Notes under the pieces: generated by a model
The model's database searches: none
What the model was told of the DNA's origin: nothing
What the model saw: only the letters and a program-made list of their open reading frames with translations
Assembly: GCF_013213835.1 (NCBI RefSeq)
Contig: NZ_JABSSU010000003.1
Span: 487,796-551,795 of the forward strand
Direction: 5' to 3'
Length of the DNA stretch: 64,000 bases
Source of the DNA: Winogradskyella sp.
GTDB taxonomy: Bacteria > Bacteroidota > Bacteroidia > Flavobacteriales > Flavobacteriaceae
Program-made: the position numbers and the translations under genes
In this document: piece after piece, positions 54,911 through 63,514 of the stretch
Numbering within the stretch: position 1 is the stretch's first letter
How the letters are laid out: each line of letters starts with the position of its first letter

Positions 54911-54924
54911 ATGATATTTATCAG
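54911..54924. promoter_or_regulatory. FNR/CRP-type box upstream of pflB
   Basis: ATGAT-ATTT-ATCAG, nine of ten half-site bases as in the ppdK-frdA box. Centred 33 bp upstream of the -7 centre, i.e. near -40 from the likely transcription start, the class II activator position. Confidence 0.6.
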
Positions 54925-55192
54925 TAAACCCTTATTATGAAAGGTTTTATACAATTTTAGATATAATTGAATAAACACAATTTTAAAAGGATTACTAAAT
55001 CGATTTCGGTTTAATTATTCTCAAAAAAAAGCGTTAAAAAATTAATAATTCGAAAATTAAATTGTGTTAAATTTTGTAATTTGAAGTATTATTGCATTCG
55101 TGTTTGAATAAAAAAGGTATTCTGCCTTGGTATTTTCAAACTCTAAAAATCATTTGACTTTTATATTAAAGATTTAATATTTGCAATTCTTT
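54925..55192. other. AT-rich intergenic stretch, mostly without recognised features
   Basis: Part of the 362-base divergent gap between pflB and the acyl-CoA synthetase gene. Apart from a 10-bp palindrome AAATCGATTT (54997-55006) and an imperfect -7 element (TAATATTTG) just before the synthetase ATG, I see no gene, terminator or RNA here. Confidence 0.5.
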
Positions 55193-56965
55193 ATGACTGA
55201 TATTACACGCCTTTTTGATTTTCCTTATTATCAATTAGAACACAAACCTAACTCCAAAGCTCTTGTTACAAAATATGATGGTAAATGGACTGCTATGTCC
55301 ACTGAAGAATACCTCAATAAAGCCAATGCGGTTAGTAGAGCTTTAATAAAGTTAGGTGTAAAAAAAGATGATAAAATTGCTGTAATTTCTTCAACAAATC
55401 GCACAGAATGGAATATTATGGATATAGGTGTACTGCAAGTCGGCGCTCAAAATATTCCTATTTATCCAACTATTTCGTCAGAAGACTATGAATATGTATT
55501 GAATCATAGCGAATCGATTTATTGTTTTGTTTCTGATGAAGAAGTATTGGCTAAAGTGAATAAGATTAAAGCAAATACCAAATTAAAAGAAGTGTTTTCT
55601 TTTGATCATATTGATGGATGCAAACATTATTCTGAATTATTCGAGCTAGGTAAAGATCAGAGTACTCAGCCAGAAGTTGAAACTAGAAAAGATGCCGTAA
55701 AACCTGAAGATTTGGCTACCATTATTTATACGTCAGGAACAACTGGCAAACCAAAAGGTGTTATGCTATCGCATTGGAATATTACTAGTAACGCAGTTGA
55801 TGCCTCATTGCGTCTTCCAAAACTTGATGGTGATACCAAAGTCTTAAGTTTCTTGCCTATATGTCACATTTTTGAACGTGTACTTATTTATATCTATCAA
55901 TATGCAGGCGCAAGCATTTATTTCGCTGAAGCCTTAGACAAAATTGGTGATAATGCTAAAGAAATAAAACCTAACTTAATGAGTGTTGTACCACGTTTAT
56001 TAGAAAAGGTTTTTGATAAAATTATGCTTAAAGGTGAAGAGCTAACAGGTATTAAAAAAGCATTATTCTTTTGGGCTGTTAGCCTTGGAGAACAATGGAA
56101 ACCGTACCAAGCAAATGGTTCATGGTATGAATTTAAATTAAAGATAGCAAACAAACTTATTTTTAGTAAATGGCGTGAAGCTTTAGGTGGTGAATTAACA
56201 ACTATGGTTTCTGGAAGTGCTGCCTTACAACCAAGATTAGCTCGTGTTTTTGGAGCGGCTCAAATGCAAGTGATGGAAGGTTATGGTTTAACTGAAACCT
56301 CACCAGTAATTTCTGTTGGTCAATATGATGGTAATAAATATAAAGTAGGCACAGTAGGAAAACCTATAAAGAATGTTGAAGTAAAAATTGCTGAAGATGG
56401 TGAGATTATGGTTAAAGGTCCTAATGTGATGATGGGCTACTATAAGGACCCAGAAAGAACAGCTGAAGTTATGACAGGTGATTATTTTCACACCGGCGAT
56501 AAAGGGAAAATTGATGAAGACGGTTTCTTAAAAATTACAGGACGTAAAAAAGAAATGTTTAAGACTTCCGGTGGTAAATACATTATTCCGACATTATTAG
56601 AAAATGACTTTAAACAGTCATTGTTTATAGAACAGGTTATGGTTGTAGGAGAAGGTGAAAAGATGCCATGTGCACTTATCCAACCCAACTTTGATTTTGT
56701 GAGAGATTGGATAGACCATAAAGGACATACTATTGGCACGAGCGAAGCAGAAATTTCTTCTTCTGAAATTGTAGTTGCTCGCATTCAAAAGGAAATAGAT
56801 AAATACAATAAAAACTTCGGAAAGTGGGAACAAGTTAAAAAGTTTGAACTTACCAAAGAGGCTTGGACTATTGATGAAGGACATTTAACTCCAACAATGA
56901 AAATGAAACGTAGCGTCATATTAGACATTTACAAAGACCTATACGAAAAAATGTATCGAGGATAA
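55193..56965 (+). CDS. long-chain fatty acid--CoA ligase
   Basis: 590 residues from ATG 55193; an in-frame TTG four codons upstream is less likely because MTDITRLFDFPYYQLE is a natural start. AMP-forming acyl-CoA synthetase: P-loop IIYTSGTTGKPKGVML near 185, MEGYGLTETSPV near 360, and the hinge and C-terminal motifs YFHTGDKGKIDEDGFLKITGRKKEMFKTSGGKYI near 430-463. Activates fatty acids with ATP and CoA at the inner face of the membrane. Single gene closed by a terminator; the beta-oxidation operon follows on the same strand, so substrate supply fits. Confidence 0.93.
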   Translation: MTDITRLFDFPYYQLEHKPNSKALVTKYDGKWTAMSTEEYLNKANAVSRALIKLGVKKDDKIAVISSTNRTEWNIMDIGVLQVGAQNIPIYPTISSEDYEYVLNHSESIYCFVSDEEVLAKVNKIKANTKLKEVFSFDHIDGCKHYSELFELGKDQSTQPEVETRKDAVKPEDLATIIYTSGTTGKPKGVMLSHWNITSNAVDASLRLPKLDGDTKVLSFLPICHIFERVLIYIYQYAGASIYFAEALDKIGDNAKEIKPNLMSVVPRLLEKVFDKIMLKGEELTGIKKALFFWAVSLGEQWKPYQANGSWYEFKLKIANKLIFSKWREALGGELTTMVSGSAALQPRLARVFGAAQMQVMEGYGLTETSPVISVGQYDGNKYKVGTVGKPIKNVEVKIAEDGEIMVKGPNVMMGYYKDPERTAEVMTGDYFHTGDKGKIDEDGFLKITGRKKEMFKTSGGKYIIPTLLENDFKQSLFIEQVMVVGEGEKMPCALIQPNFDFVRDWIDHKGHTIGTSEAEISSSEIVVARIQKEIDKYNKNFGKWEQVKKFELTKEAWTIDEGHLTPTMKMKRSVILDIYKDLYEKMYRG

Positions 56966-57011
56966 AAACTTTTCCTGCTCTGATTATTGTTCAGGGCAAC
57001 AAAGAATAATT

Positions 57012-57041
57012 AAATCACATTCTACGAATGTGATTTTTTTG
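57012..57041 (+). terminator. terminator of the acyl-CoA synthetase gene
   Basis: 11-bp stem AAATCACATTC / GAATGTGATTT (57012-57022, 57026-57036) with a 3-base loop and a T run. Confidence 0.9.
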
Positions 57042-57084
57042 TTTTTAAAACAACATATTTCACAATTTATAATCAATCAACAGA

Positions 57085-57132
57085 ACTAAGAATCTTAAAA
57101 TATTCACTCCTGTTTATTAAGATATTCTTAGT
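57085..57132 (+). promoter_or_regulatory. long bulged inverted repeat upstream of marR
   Basis: ACTAAGAAT-CTTAA (57085-57098) pairs with TTAAG-AT-ATTCTTAGT (57117-57132), 14 bp with a 2-base bulge and an 18-base loop. No T run follows. It lies about 70-110 bp upstream of the -7 element, so it may be an additional operator. Confidence 0.45.
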
Positions 57133-57177
57133 AATCACCTGATAAATTAACAATATCAAAAAACATTTGAAAATTTA

Positions 57178-57191
57178 TTATGCACGCATAA
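57178..57191 (+). promoter_or_regulatory. candidate MarR operator
   Basis: Perfect palindrome TTATGC-AC-GCATAA, centred 21 bp upstream of the -7 centre, inside the promoter spacer. Binding there would block RNA polymerase, the usual mode of MarR autorepression. Confidence 0.55.
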
Positions 57192-57201
57192 CATATTTTA
57201 C

Positions 57202-57209
57202 TATATTTG
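57202..57209 (+). promoter_or_regulatory. -7 element for the beta-oxidation operon
   Basis: TATATTTG, an exact TAnnTTTG match, 20 bases before the marR ATG. Confidence 0.6.
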
Positions 57210-57229
57210 TGTCCCGATGATAAAACCCT

Positions 57230-57694
57230 ATGAAGGATAAAACTATAGATTACATATTTAGAACAACATGGTTAGCCATTAACAAAATGTATAATGAAGA
57301 AGCCGCAAAGTTTGACACAACTATGGCAACCGGATTTGTTCTAATTAACATAGATAGAGAAAACGGTACACCATCTACTTCATTAGGTCCTAAAATGGGT
57401 ATGGAAGCCACAAGCTTATCCAGAACCTTAAAAAATATGGAAGACAAAGGACTTATTATAAGAAAACCGAATCCAGAAGACGGTCGAGGAGTTCTCATCT
57501 GCTTAACGGAATTTGGAAAAGAGAAAAGAGCATATTCTAGAGAAAAAGTTTTAACATTTAATGAAGCTATACATAACAATGTATCAGAAGAAGAATTAGA
57601 AAGCTTTTATAAGGTTGCAGATATCGTAAATCATCTGATCTCAAATAAAAAAATATATAACCAAAACGAAACCATTTCAAACAAAAATGAGTAA
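57230..57694 (+). CDS. MarR-family transcriptional regulator of the fad operon
   Basis: 154 residues. The winged-helix core is visible: TSLGPKMGMEATSLSRTLKNMEDKGLIIRKPNPEDGRGVLICLTEFGKEKR (about 43-93), with the recognition helix at ATSLSRTLKNMED and the wing at PNPEDGRGVLI. Flanking helices form the dimer. It overlaps fadN by 8 bases and leads a beta-oxidation operon, so it most likely represses that operon and responds to acyl-CoA, by analogy with acyl-CoA-binding regulators; the ligand is inferred. The candidate operator lies in its own promoter. Confidence 0.88.
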   Translation: MKDKTIDYIFRTTWLAINKMYNEEAAKFDTTMATGFVLINIDRENGTPSTSLGPKMGMEATSLSRTLKNMEDKGLIIRKPNPEDGRGVLICLTEFGKEKRAYSREKVLTFNEAIHNNVSEEELESFYKVADIVNHLISNKKIYNQNETISNKNE

Positions 57695-60095
57695 ACGTAG
57701 AATTAAAAAAGTAGCAGTAATCGGTTCCGGTATAATGGGAAGCGGTATTGCATGCCATTTCGCCAATATTGGTGTTGAGGTTCTGCTTTTAGACATTGTT
57801 CCTAGAGAACTTAATGATGCCGAAAAAGCAAAAGGTCTAACACTTGAAGACAAGGCAGTTCGAAACAGAATTGTAAACAATTCGCTTCAAGCTTCTTTAA
57901 AATCAAAGCCATCACCTATTTATTCACAAAAGTTTGCTAGTAGAATTAGTACAGGAAACTTAGATGATGATTTACACAAAATTAAAGATGTTGATTGGGT
58001 AATGGAGGTTGTTGTTGAGCGTTTAGACATCAAACAACAAGTTTTTGAAAAGGTTGAAAAATATAGGACACCAGGCACGTTAATTACATCAAACACATCT
58101 GGTATTCCAATTCAATTTATGAACGAAGGACGAAGCGAAGATTTTCAAAAACACTTTGCGGTAACGCACTTCTTCAATCCACCAAGATATTTAAAGCTTT
58201 TTGAAGTAGTTCCTGGTCCTAATTGCGACCAAGACGTTACTGATTTCTTAATGATGTATGGTGAAAAATTCCTTGGTAAAACATCGGTTTTAGCAAAAGA
58301 CACACCTGCATTTATTGGTAACAGAATAGGTACTTTCGGAATCTTTGCCTTATTCAATGTCATTAAAGACTTAGGTATGACAGTTGAAGAGGTTGATAAA
58401 TTAACTGGTCCAGTTATTGGTCGTCCAAAATCGGCAACCTTCAGAACTGTAGATGTTGTTGGTTTAGATACTTTAGTTCATGTAGGTAATGGTTTATATG
58501 ATAACTGTAAAGACGACGAACGAAGAGAAGCTTTTAAAATGCCAGAGTTTATCCAAACTATGATGGATAACAAATGGTTAGGAAGCAAAACTGGTCAAGG
58601 TTTTTACAAAAAATCTAAGGGTGCAGATGGCAAAAAAGAAATCCTTACTCTAGATCTAGATAATATGGAGTATCGCTCTAAAAAGAGTGCGAAATTCGCC
58701 ACTTTAGAGCTAACTAAAACCATAGATAACGTTACCGACAGATTCCCAGTATTATGTAACGGAAAAGATAAAGCTGGTGAATTCTACAGAAAAAGTTTTG
58801 GTGCATTATTCGCATATGCATCACAGAGAATTCCTGAAATTTCAGACGATTTATACAAAATTGATGATGCCTTAAGAGCCGGATTTGGATGGCAACACGG
58901 ACCATTCCAAGTTTGGGATGCTGTAGGTGTAGATAAAGGTATTGAATATGCTAAAGCGGAAGGTTTAGAAGTTGCTAGTTGGGTGACTGATATGCAAGCT
59001 GCAGGTATCACATCTTTCTATAGCGTTAAAGATGGTGCAACATACTACTACGACATTAGTCAAAAGGCTATGGAAAAAATTCCTGGTCAAGATGCGTTCA
59101 TTATTCTAGATAACATCAGAAAAACAAATGAAGTTTTCAAAAACTCTGGTGTTGTGGTTGAAGATTTAGGTGATGGAATCTTAAACTGTGAGTTCCAATC
59201 TAAAATGAATACTATCGGTGGTGATGTTCTGGCAGGATTAAACAAAGCTATTGATTTAGCCGAAAAAGATTTTGAAGGCTTAGTCGTTGGAAATCAAGGT
59301 GCAAACTTCTCAGTTGGTGCAAACATCGGAATGATTTTTATGATGGCTGTTGAGCAAGAATATGATGAGCTTAATATGGCTATTAAATACTTCCAAGACA
59401 CTATGATGCGTATGCGCTACTCTTCTATTCCAACCGTAGCTGCACCTCATGGAATGACACTTGGTGGTGGTTGTGAGTTATCAATGCACGCAGATAAAGT
59501 TGTTGCTGCAGCAGAAACATATATAGGTTTGGTTGAGTTCGGTGTTGGCGTAATTCCAGGTGGTGGAGGCTCTAAAGAAATGGCTTTAAGAGCGCAAGAC
59601 CTATTTCACAAAGGAGATGTACAACTTAATGTATTACAAGAACATTTTTTAACTATCGGAATGGCAAAAGTTGCCACTTCTGCTTATGAAGCCTTTGATA
59701 TGAATGTGCTTCAAAACGGAAAAGATATAGTGGTGGTAAATACAGCGCGCCAAATTGCAGAAGCTAAGAAGCATGCTTTACTAATGGCTGAAGCGGGTTA
59801 TTCTCAAAAACCAATGCGTAAAGATATATTGGTATTAGGAAAACAGGCTTTAGGAGCATTTATGGTAGGTACCGATTCAATGAAAGCCTCTAGATACATC
59901 TCAGAACACGACCAAAAAATTGCAAATAAATTAGCTTATGTAATGGCTGGTGGAGATTTATCGGCTCCAACAAAAGTTTCAGAACAATACTTATTAGATA
60001 TAGAGCGTGAAGCATTCTTAAGTTTATGTACAGAGCGTAAAACTCTTGAACGTATTCAGCACATGTTAAAAACAGGGAAACCACTAAGAAACTAA
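57687..60095 (+). CDS. fadN: 3-hydroxyacyl-CoA dehydrogenase / enoyl-CoA hydratase, FadN type
   Basis: 802 residues. The order is dehydrogenase first and hydratase last, as in B. subtilis FadN, opposite to E. coli FadB. NAD-binding motif VIGSGIMGSGIACHFANIG (11-29), then THFFNPPRYLKLFEVVPG near 152-169 in the dehydrogenase. The crotonase part has EGLVVGNQGANFSVGANIGMIFMM near 532 and PHGMTLGGGCELSMHADKVVAAAETYIGLVEFGVGVIPGGGG near 588-629 with the oxyanion-hole and catalytic Glu region. It performs the second and third steps of beta-oxidation in the cytoplasm. The thiolase gene follows 3 bases after the stop. Confidence 0.92.
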   Translation: MSKRRIKKVAVIGSGIMGSGIACHFANIGVEVLLLDIVPRELNDAEKAKGLTLEDKAVRNRIVNNSLQASLKSKPSPIYSQKFASRISTGNLDDDLHKIKDVDWVMEVVVERLDIKQQVFEKVEKYRTPGTLITSNTSGIPIQFMNEGRSEDFQKHFAVTHFFNPPRYLKLFEVVPGPNCDQDVTDFLMMYGEKFLGKTSVLAKDTPAFIGNRIGTFGIFALFNVIKDLGMTVEEVDKLTGPVIGRPKSATFRTVDVVGLDTLVHVGNGLYDNCKDDERREAFKMPEFIQTMMDNKWLGSKTGQGFYKKSKGADGKKEILTLDLDNMEYRSKKSAKFATLELTKTIDNVTDRFPVLCNGKDKAGEFYRKSFGALFAYASQRIPEISDDLYKIDDALRAGFGWQHGPFQVWDAVGVDKGIEYAKAEGLEVASWVTDMQAAGITSFYSVKDGATYYYDISQKAMEKIPGQDAFIILDNIRKTNEVFKNSGVVVEDLGDGILNCEFQSKMNTIGGDVLAGLNKAIDLAEKDFEGLVVGNQGANFSVGANIGMIFMMAVEQEYDELNMAIKYFQDTMMRMRYSSIPTVAAPHGMTLGGGCELSMHADKVVAAAETYIGLVEFGVGVIPGGGGSKEMALRAQDLFHKGDVQLNVLQEHFLTIGMAKVATSAYEAFDMNVLQNGKDIVVVNTARQIAEAKKHALLMAEAGYSQKPMRKDILVLGKQALGAFMVGTDSMKASRYISEHDQKIANKLAYVMAGGDLSAPTKVSEQYLLDIEREAFLSLCTERKTLERIQHMLKTGKPLRN

Positions 60096-60098
60096 AAA

Positions 60099-61289
60099 AT
60101 GAAAACAGCATATATAGTAAAAGGATATAGAACTGCCGTAGCAAAATCAAAAAGAGGTGGTTTTAGATTTAAAAGAGCCGATGAACTTGCGGCAGAAACC
60201 ATCCAATACATGATGGGTAAAATGCCAGAATTTGATGTAACACGCATAGACGACGTCATTGTTGGTAATGCTATGCCAGAAGGTTCTCAAGGGTTAAACA
60301 TGGCACGTATTATTTCTTTAATAGGATTAAATACTGTTGATGTACCTGGTGTCACTGTAAATCGTTTTTGCTCTTCAGGATTAGAAACTATTGGTATGGC
60401 AGTAGCAAAAATTCAATCTGGAATGGCAGATTGTATTATTGCAGGTGGTGCCGAAAGTATGACTTCTGTTCCTATGACAGGATTTAAACCTGAACTGAAC
60501 TATGATATCGTAAGCAACGGAAACGCTGACTACTACTGGGGAATGGGAAATACCGCTGAAGCTGTTGCGGATAAATATAATGTATCTAGAGAAGACCAAG
60601 ATGAGTTTGCATACAACTCTCACATGAAAGCTCTAAGTGCTTTAGCTGAAGACCGTTTTCAAGACCAAATTGCACCAATAGAAGTTGAAGAAACTTACTT
60701 AGATTCAAAAAGTAAGAAAGCAACTAGAAAATTTACAATAACTAAAGACGAAGGTCCACGTAAAGGTACAAGCAAAGAAGCTCTAGCGAAATTACGTCCA
60801 GTATTTGCTGCTAATGGTAGTGTAACTGCAGGTAACTCGTCGCAAACAAGTGATGGTGCTGCTTTTGTATTAGTAATGAGCGAAGAAATGGTGAAGGAAT
60901 TAAATCTTGAACCTATTGCCAGAATGGTAAGTTATGCAGCAGCAGGTGTTCCACCAAGAATAATGGGAATTGGTCCAGTAGCGGCAATTCCAAAAGCCTT
61001 AAAGCAAGCTGGTTTGCAACAAAGTGATATTGAACTTATTGAGTTAAATGAAGCCTTTGCTTCGCAGTCTTTAGCTGTAATGCGCGAACTAGATTTAAAC
61101 CAAGACATCGTTAATGTAAATGGTGGAGCTATTGCATTAGGACATCCATTAGGTTGCACAGGTGCTAAACTTTCGGTGCAGTTATTTGACGAAATGCGTA
61201 AACGTAACATGACCGGAAAACATGGTATGGTTACAATGTGTGTAGGAACAGGTCAAGGTGCCGCTGGAATTTTTGAATTTTTGAATTAA
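60099..61289 (+). CDS. fadA: acetyl-CoA C-acyltransferase (3-ketoacyl-CoA thiolase)
   Basis: 396 residues. The nucleophilic Cys91 is in VNRFCSSGLETIGMA. GHPLGCTGAK near 348 gives the active-site His and CVGTGQGAAGIFE near 382 the second Cys. NEAFASQ near 315 is the conserved Asn region. It cleaves 3-ketoacyl-CoA to acetyl-CoA and a shortened acyl-CoA. It forms the functional complex partner of the FadN-type enzyme encoded 3 bases upstream. Confidence 0.95.
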   Translation: MKTAYIVKGYRTAVAKSKRGGFRFKRADELAAETIQYMMGKMPEFDVTRIDDVIVGNAMPEGSQGLNMARIISLIGLNTVDVPGVTVNRFCSSGLETIGMAVAKIQSGMADCIIAGGAESMTSVPMTGFKPELNYDIVSNGNADYYWGMGNTAEAVADKYNVSREDQDEFAYNSHMKALSALAEDRFQDQIAPIEVEETYLDSKSKKATRKFTITKDEGPRKGTSKEALAKLRPVFAANGSVTAGNSSQTSDGAAFVLVMSEEMVKELNLEPIARMVSYAAAGVPPRIMGIGPVAAIPKALKQAGLQQSDIELIELNEAFASQSLAVMRELDLNQDIVNVNGGAIALGHPLGCTGAKLSVQLFDEMRKRNMTGKHGMVTMCVGTGQGAAGIFEFLN

Positions 61290-61354
61290 ACCAATTAATA
61301 AATCATAATCGTAGGAGAGCAACATTCTTACTAAAAACAATACCCAAAAAAATT

Positions 61355-63163
61355 ATGGAAACACTAGAGAAAGACATTTTAAGAGGAGGACAGTTTCTCG
61401 TTAAAGAAACAAGTTGTGATGACATTTTTACCCCTGAAGATTTTTCAGAAGAACAAAAAATGATGCTCGAAACCGTAAAAGAGTTTGTAGATAGAGAAAT
61501 TTGGCCAAAAAAGGAACAATTTGAGAAAAAAGATTACGCACTTACTGAAGAAATTATGCGTAAAGCTGGAGAATTGGGACTCTTAGGCATAGCTGTTCCA
61601 GCAGAATATGATGGTTTAGAAATGGGCTTTGTTTCTACCATGTTAGTATGTGATTACATTTCTGGGGCAACAGGATCCTTTTCTACGGCTTTTGGTGCAC
61701 ATACTGGCATTGGTACAATGCCAATTACACTTTATGGGACCGAAGAACAAAAGAAAAAATACGTTCCTGCTTTAGCTTCAGGCGAAAAGTTTGGTGCATA
61801 CTGTCTAACAGAACCTGGTGCAGGATCGGACGCTAATTCTGGTAAAACTAAAGCCGTATTATCTGAAGATGGTAAGCATTATTTGATTTCAGGACAAAAA
61901 ATGTGGATTTCAAATGCCGGCTTTGCTGAAACTTTCATCGTTTTTGCACGTATTGAAGATGATAAAAACATTACTGGTTTTATAGTTGAATACGATAAAG
62001 ATAACCCTAATGGCATGACCTTAGGTGAAGAAGAACACAAATTGGGTATTCATTCATCTTCTACCCGTCAAGTTTTCTTTAATGATACCAAAGTACCCGC
62101 TGAAAATATGCTTTCTGAGCGAGGCGGCGGATTTAAAATTGCAATGAATGCTTTAAACGTTGGTCGTATTAAACTAGCCGCAGCTTGTTTAGACGCGCAA
62201 CGTCGTACAATTACTGAAGCTGTAAAATACGCTAATGAACGTGTTCAATTTAAAACACCTATTGTTCAATTTGGCGCAATTAAATCTAAATTGGCAGAAA
62301 TGGCCACTAGCGCATATGCTGGTGAATCTGCCTCATACAGAGCGGCAAAAAATATTGAAGACAGAATTGCAATTCGTCAGGCATCTGGTAATACACATCA
62401 AGAAGCTGAACTAAAAGGTGTTGAAGAATACGCCATAGAGTGTTCTATTCTTAAAGTAGCAGTTTCAGAGGATACTCAAAACTGTACTGATGAAGGCATA
62501 CAAGTTTTTGGAGGTATGGGATTCTCTGCAGACACACCAATGGAGTCTGCTTGGAGAGATGCTCGTATTGCCCGCATCTATGAAGGTACTAACGAAATCA
62601 ACAGAATGTTAGCTGTAGGCATGTTGGTTAAAAAAGCAATGAAAGGACATGTTGATCTTTTAGGACCTGCAACAGCGGTAGCTGACGAATTAATGGGAAT
62701 TCCTTCTTTTGATACGCCTGATTATTCAGAATTATTTTCTGAAGAAAAAGAGATGATTGCAAAACTTAAGAAAGTATTCCTAATGGTTGCTGGTGCTGGA
62801 GTTCAAAAATATGGACCTCAATTAGAAGAACATCAACAATTACTAATGGCTGCGTCAAATATATTAATTGAAGTATATATGGCAGAGTCCACTATTTTAA
62901 GAACAGAAAAAAATGCTAAAAGATTTGGTGAAGAGGCGCAAAGTCATCAAATAGCTATGGCAAAATTATACCTATACAATGCAGTTGATATTGTCATTAA
63001 AAATGCAAAAGAAGGTATTGTAAGTTTTGCTGAAGGCGATGAGCAACGAATGATGCTTATGGGTCTTAAACGATTTACGAAATATACGAACATGCCAAAT
63101 GTAGTGGCATTAAGAACGCAAATTGCTGATAAGTTATCTGAAGAAAACAGATACTGTTTTTAG
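61355..63163 (+). CDS. fadE: acyl-CoA dehydrogenase, FadE type with C-terminal extension
   Basis: 602 residues, much like B. subtilis FadE (about 594) and longer than the common 380-residue enzymes. FAD-binding and substrate regions: YCLTEPGAGSDANSGKTKA near 149, KMWISNAGFAETFIVFARI near 181, QVFGGMGFSADTPMESAWRDARIARIYEGTNEINR near 386-420 with catalytic Glu in YEGT. About 170 residues follow (helical, 430-602). It introduces the trans-2 double bond and passes electrons to ETF, not encoded here. It lies 65 bases after fadA and ends at a terminator. Confidence 0.94.
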   Translation: METLEKDILRGGQFLVKETSCDDIFTPEDFSEEQKMMLETVKEFVDREIWPKKEQFEKKDYALTEEIMRKAGELGLLGIAVPAEYDGLEMGFVSTMLVCDYISGATGSFSTAFGAHTGIGTMPITLYGTEEQKKKYVPALASGEKFGAYCLTEPGAGSDANSGKTKAVLSEDGKHYLISGQKMWISNAGFAETFIVFARIEDDKNITGFIVEYDKDNPNGMTLGEEEHKLGIHSSSTRQVFFNDTKVPAENMLSERGGGFKIAMNALNVGRIKLAAACLDAQRRTITEAVKYANERVQFKTPIVQFGAIKSKLAEMATSAYAGESASYRAAKNIEDRIAIRQASGNTHQEAELKGVEEYAIECSILKVAVSEDTQNCTDEGIQVFGGMGFSADTPMESAWRDARIARIYEGTNEINRMLAVGMLVKKAMKGHVDLLGPATAVADELMGIPSFDTPDYSELFSEEKEMIAKLKKVFLMVAGAGVQKYGPQLEEHQQLLMAASNILIEVYMAESTILRTEKNAKRFGEEAQSHQIAMAKLYLYNAVDIVIKNAKEGIVSFAEGDEQRMMLMGLKRFTKYTNMPNVVALRTQIADKLSEENRYCF

Positions 63164-63187
63164 TTAAGTTTAAGTTAGAAAGAAAAG

Positions 63188-63216
63188 AACCAGTTCGCAT
63201 TGAACTGGTTTTTTTT
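63188..63216 (+). terminator. terminator of the fad operon
   Basis: AACCAGTTC / GAACTGGTT (63188-63196, 63202-63210), 5-base loop, T8 run. Confidence 0.9.
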
Positions 63217-63224
63217 ATGCATAA

Positions 63225-63259
63225 AAAAAGATCCCAAATTGAGTGTTTGAGATCTTTTT
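63225..63259. terminator. second hairpin with T run, possibly bidirectional
   Basis: AAAAAGATC (63225-63233) with GATCTTTTT (63251-63259), plus inner CAAA / TTTG, one mismatch between. It follows the fad terminator by 9 bases, as a back-up. Confidence 0.7.
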
Positions 63260-63380
63260 AACTAACTAACTAAAAAATATGAAGATTAAATTACATTTTT
63301 AATACATTCTTAAAAACATTTGAAGTACATCTGTAAGAGTATTTGTGTTTTTAATCTGAAGCTAAGATACATGTTTTTTC

Positions 63381-63437
63381 GATAAAAACAACATTTTATT
63401 CGATGAAATGCGTTTTTATTATCAAATGTTAACATTT
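63381..63437 (+). promoter_or_regulatory. structured region upstream of the last gene
   Basis: An imperfect hairpin (ATAAAAAC-AA-CATTT, 9-base loop, AAATG-C-GTTTTTAT; 63382-63419) followed by the perfect 14-bp palindrome AAATGTTAACATTT (63424-63437). The rest of 63260-63514 is AT-rich without recognised features. Confidence 0.4.
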
Positions 63438-63514
63438 TTGATAAAATCAGATCTCATAGATATTACATGAATTAGGTTTATCATTATATTTATCAATACA
63501 ATGCTATTAACAAT

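Noticed and set aside
63279..63302. Seven-codon frame MKIKLHF as a leader peptide
   Set aside because: Too short, no attenuator structure after it and no biosynthetic gene downstream.
63438..63449. TGAT-AAA-ATCA near 63440 as a third FNR-like box
   Set aside because: The spacer is 3 bases rather than 4, and the neighbouring gene has no anaerobic link.
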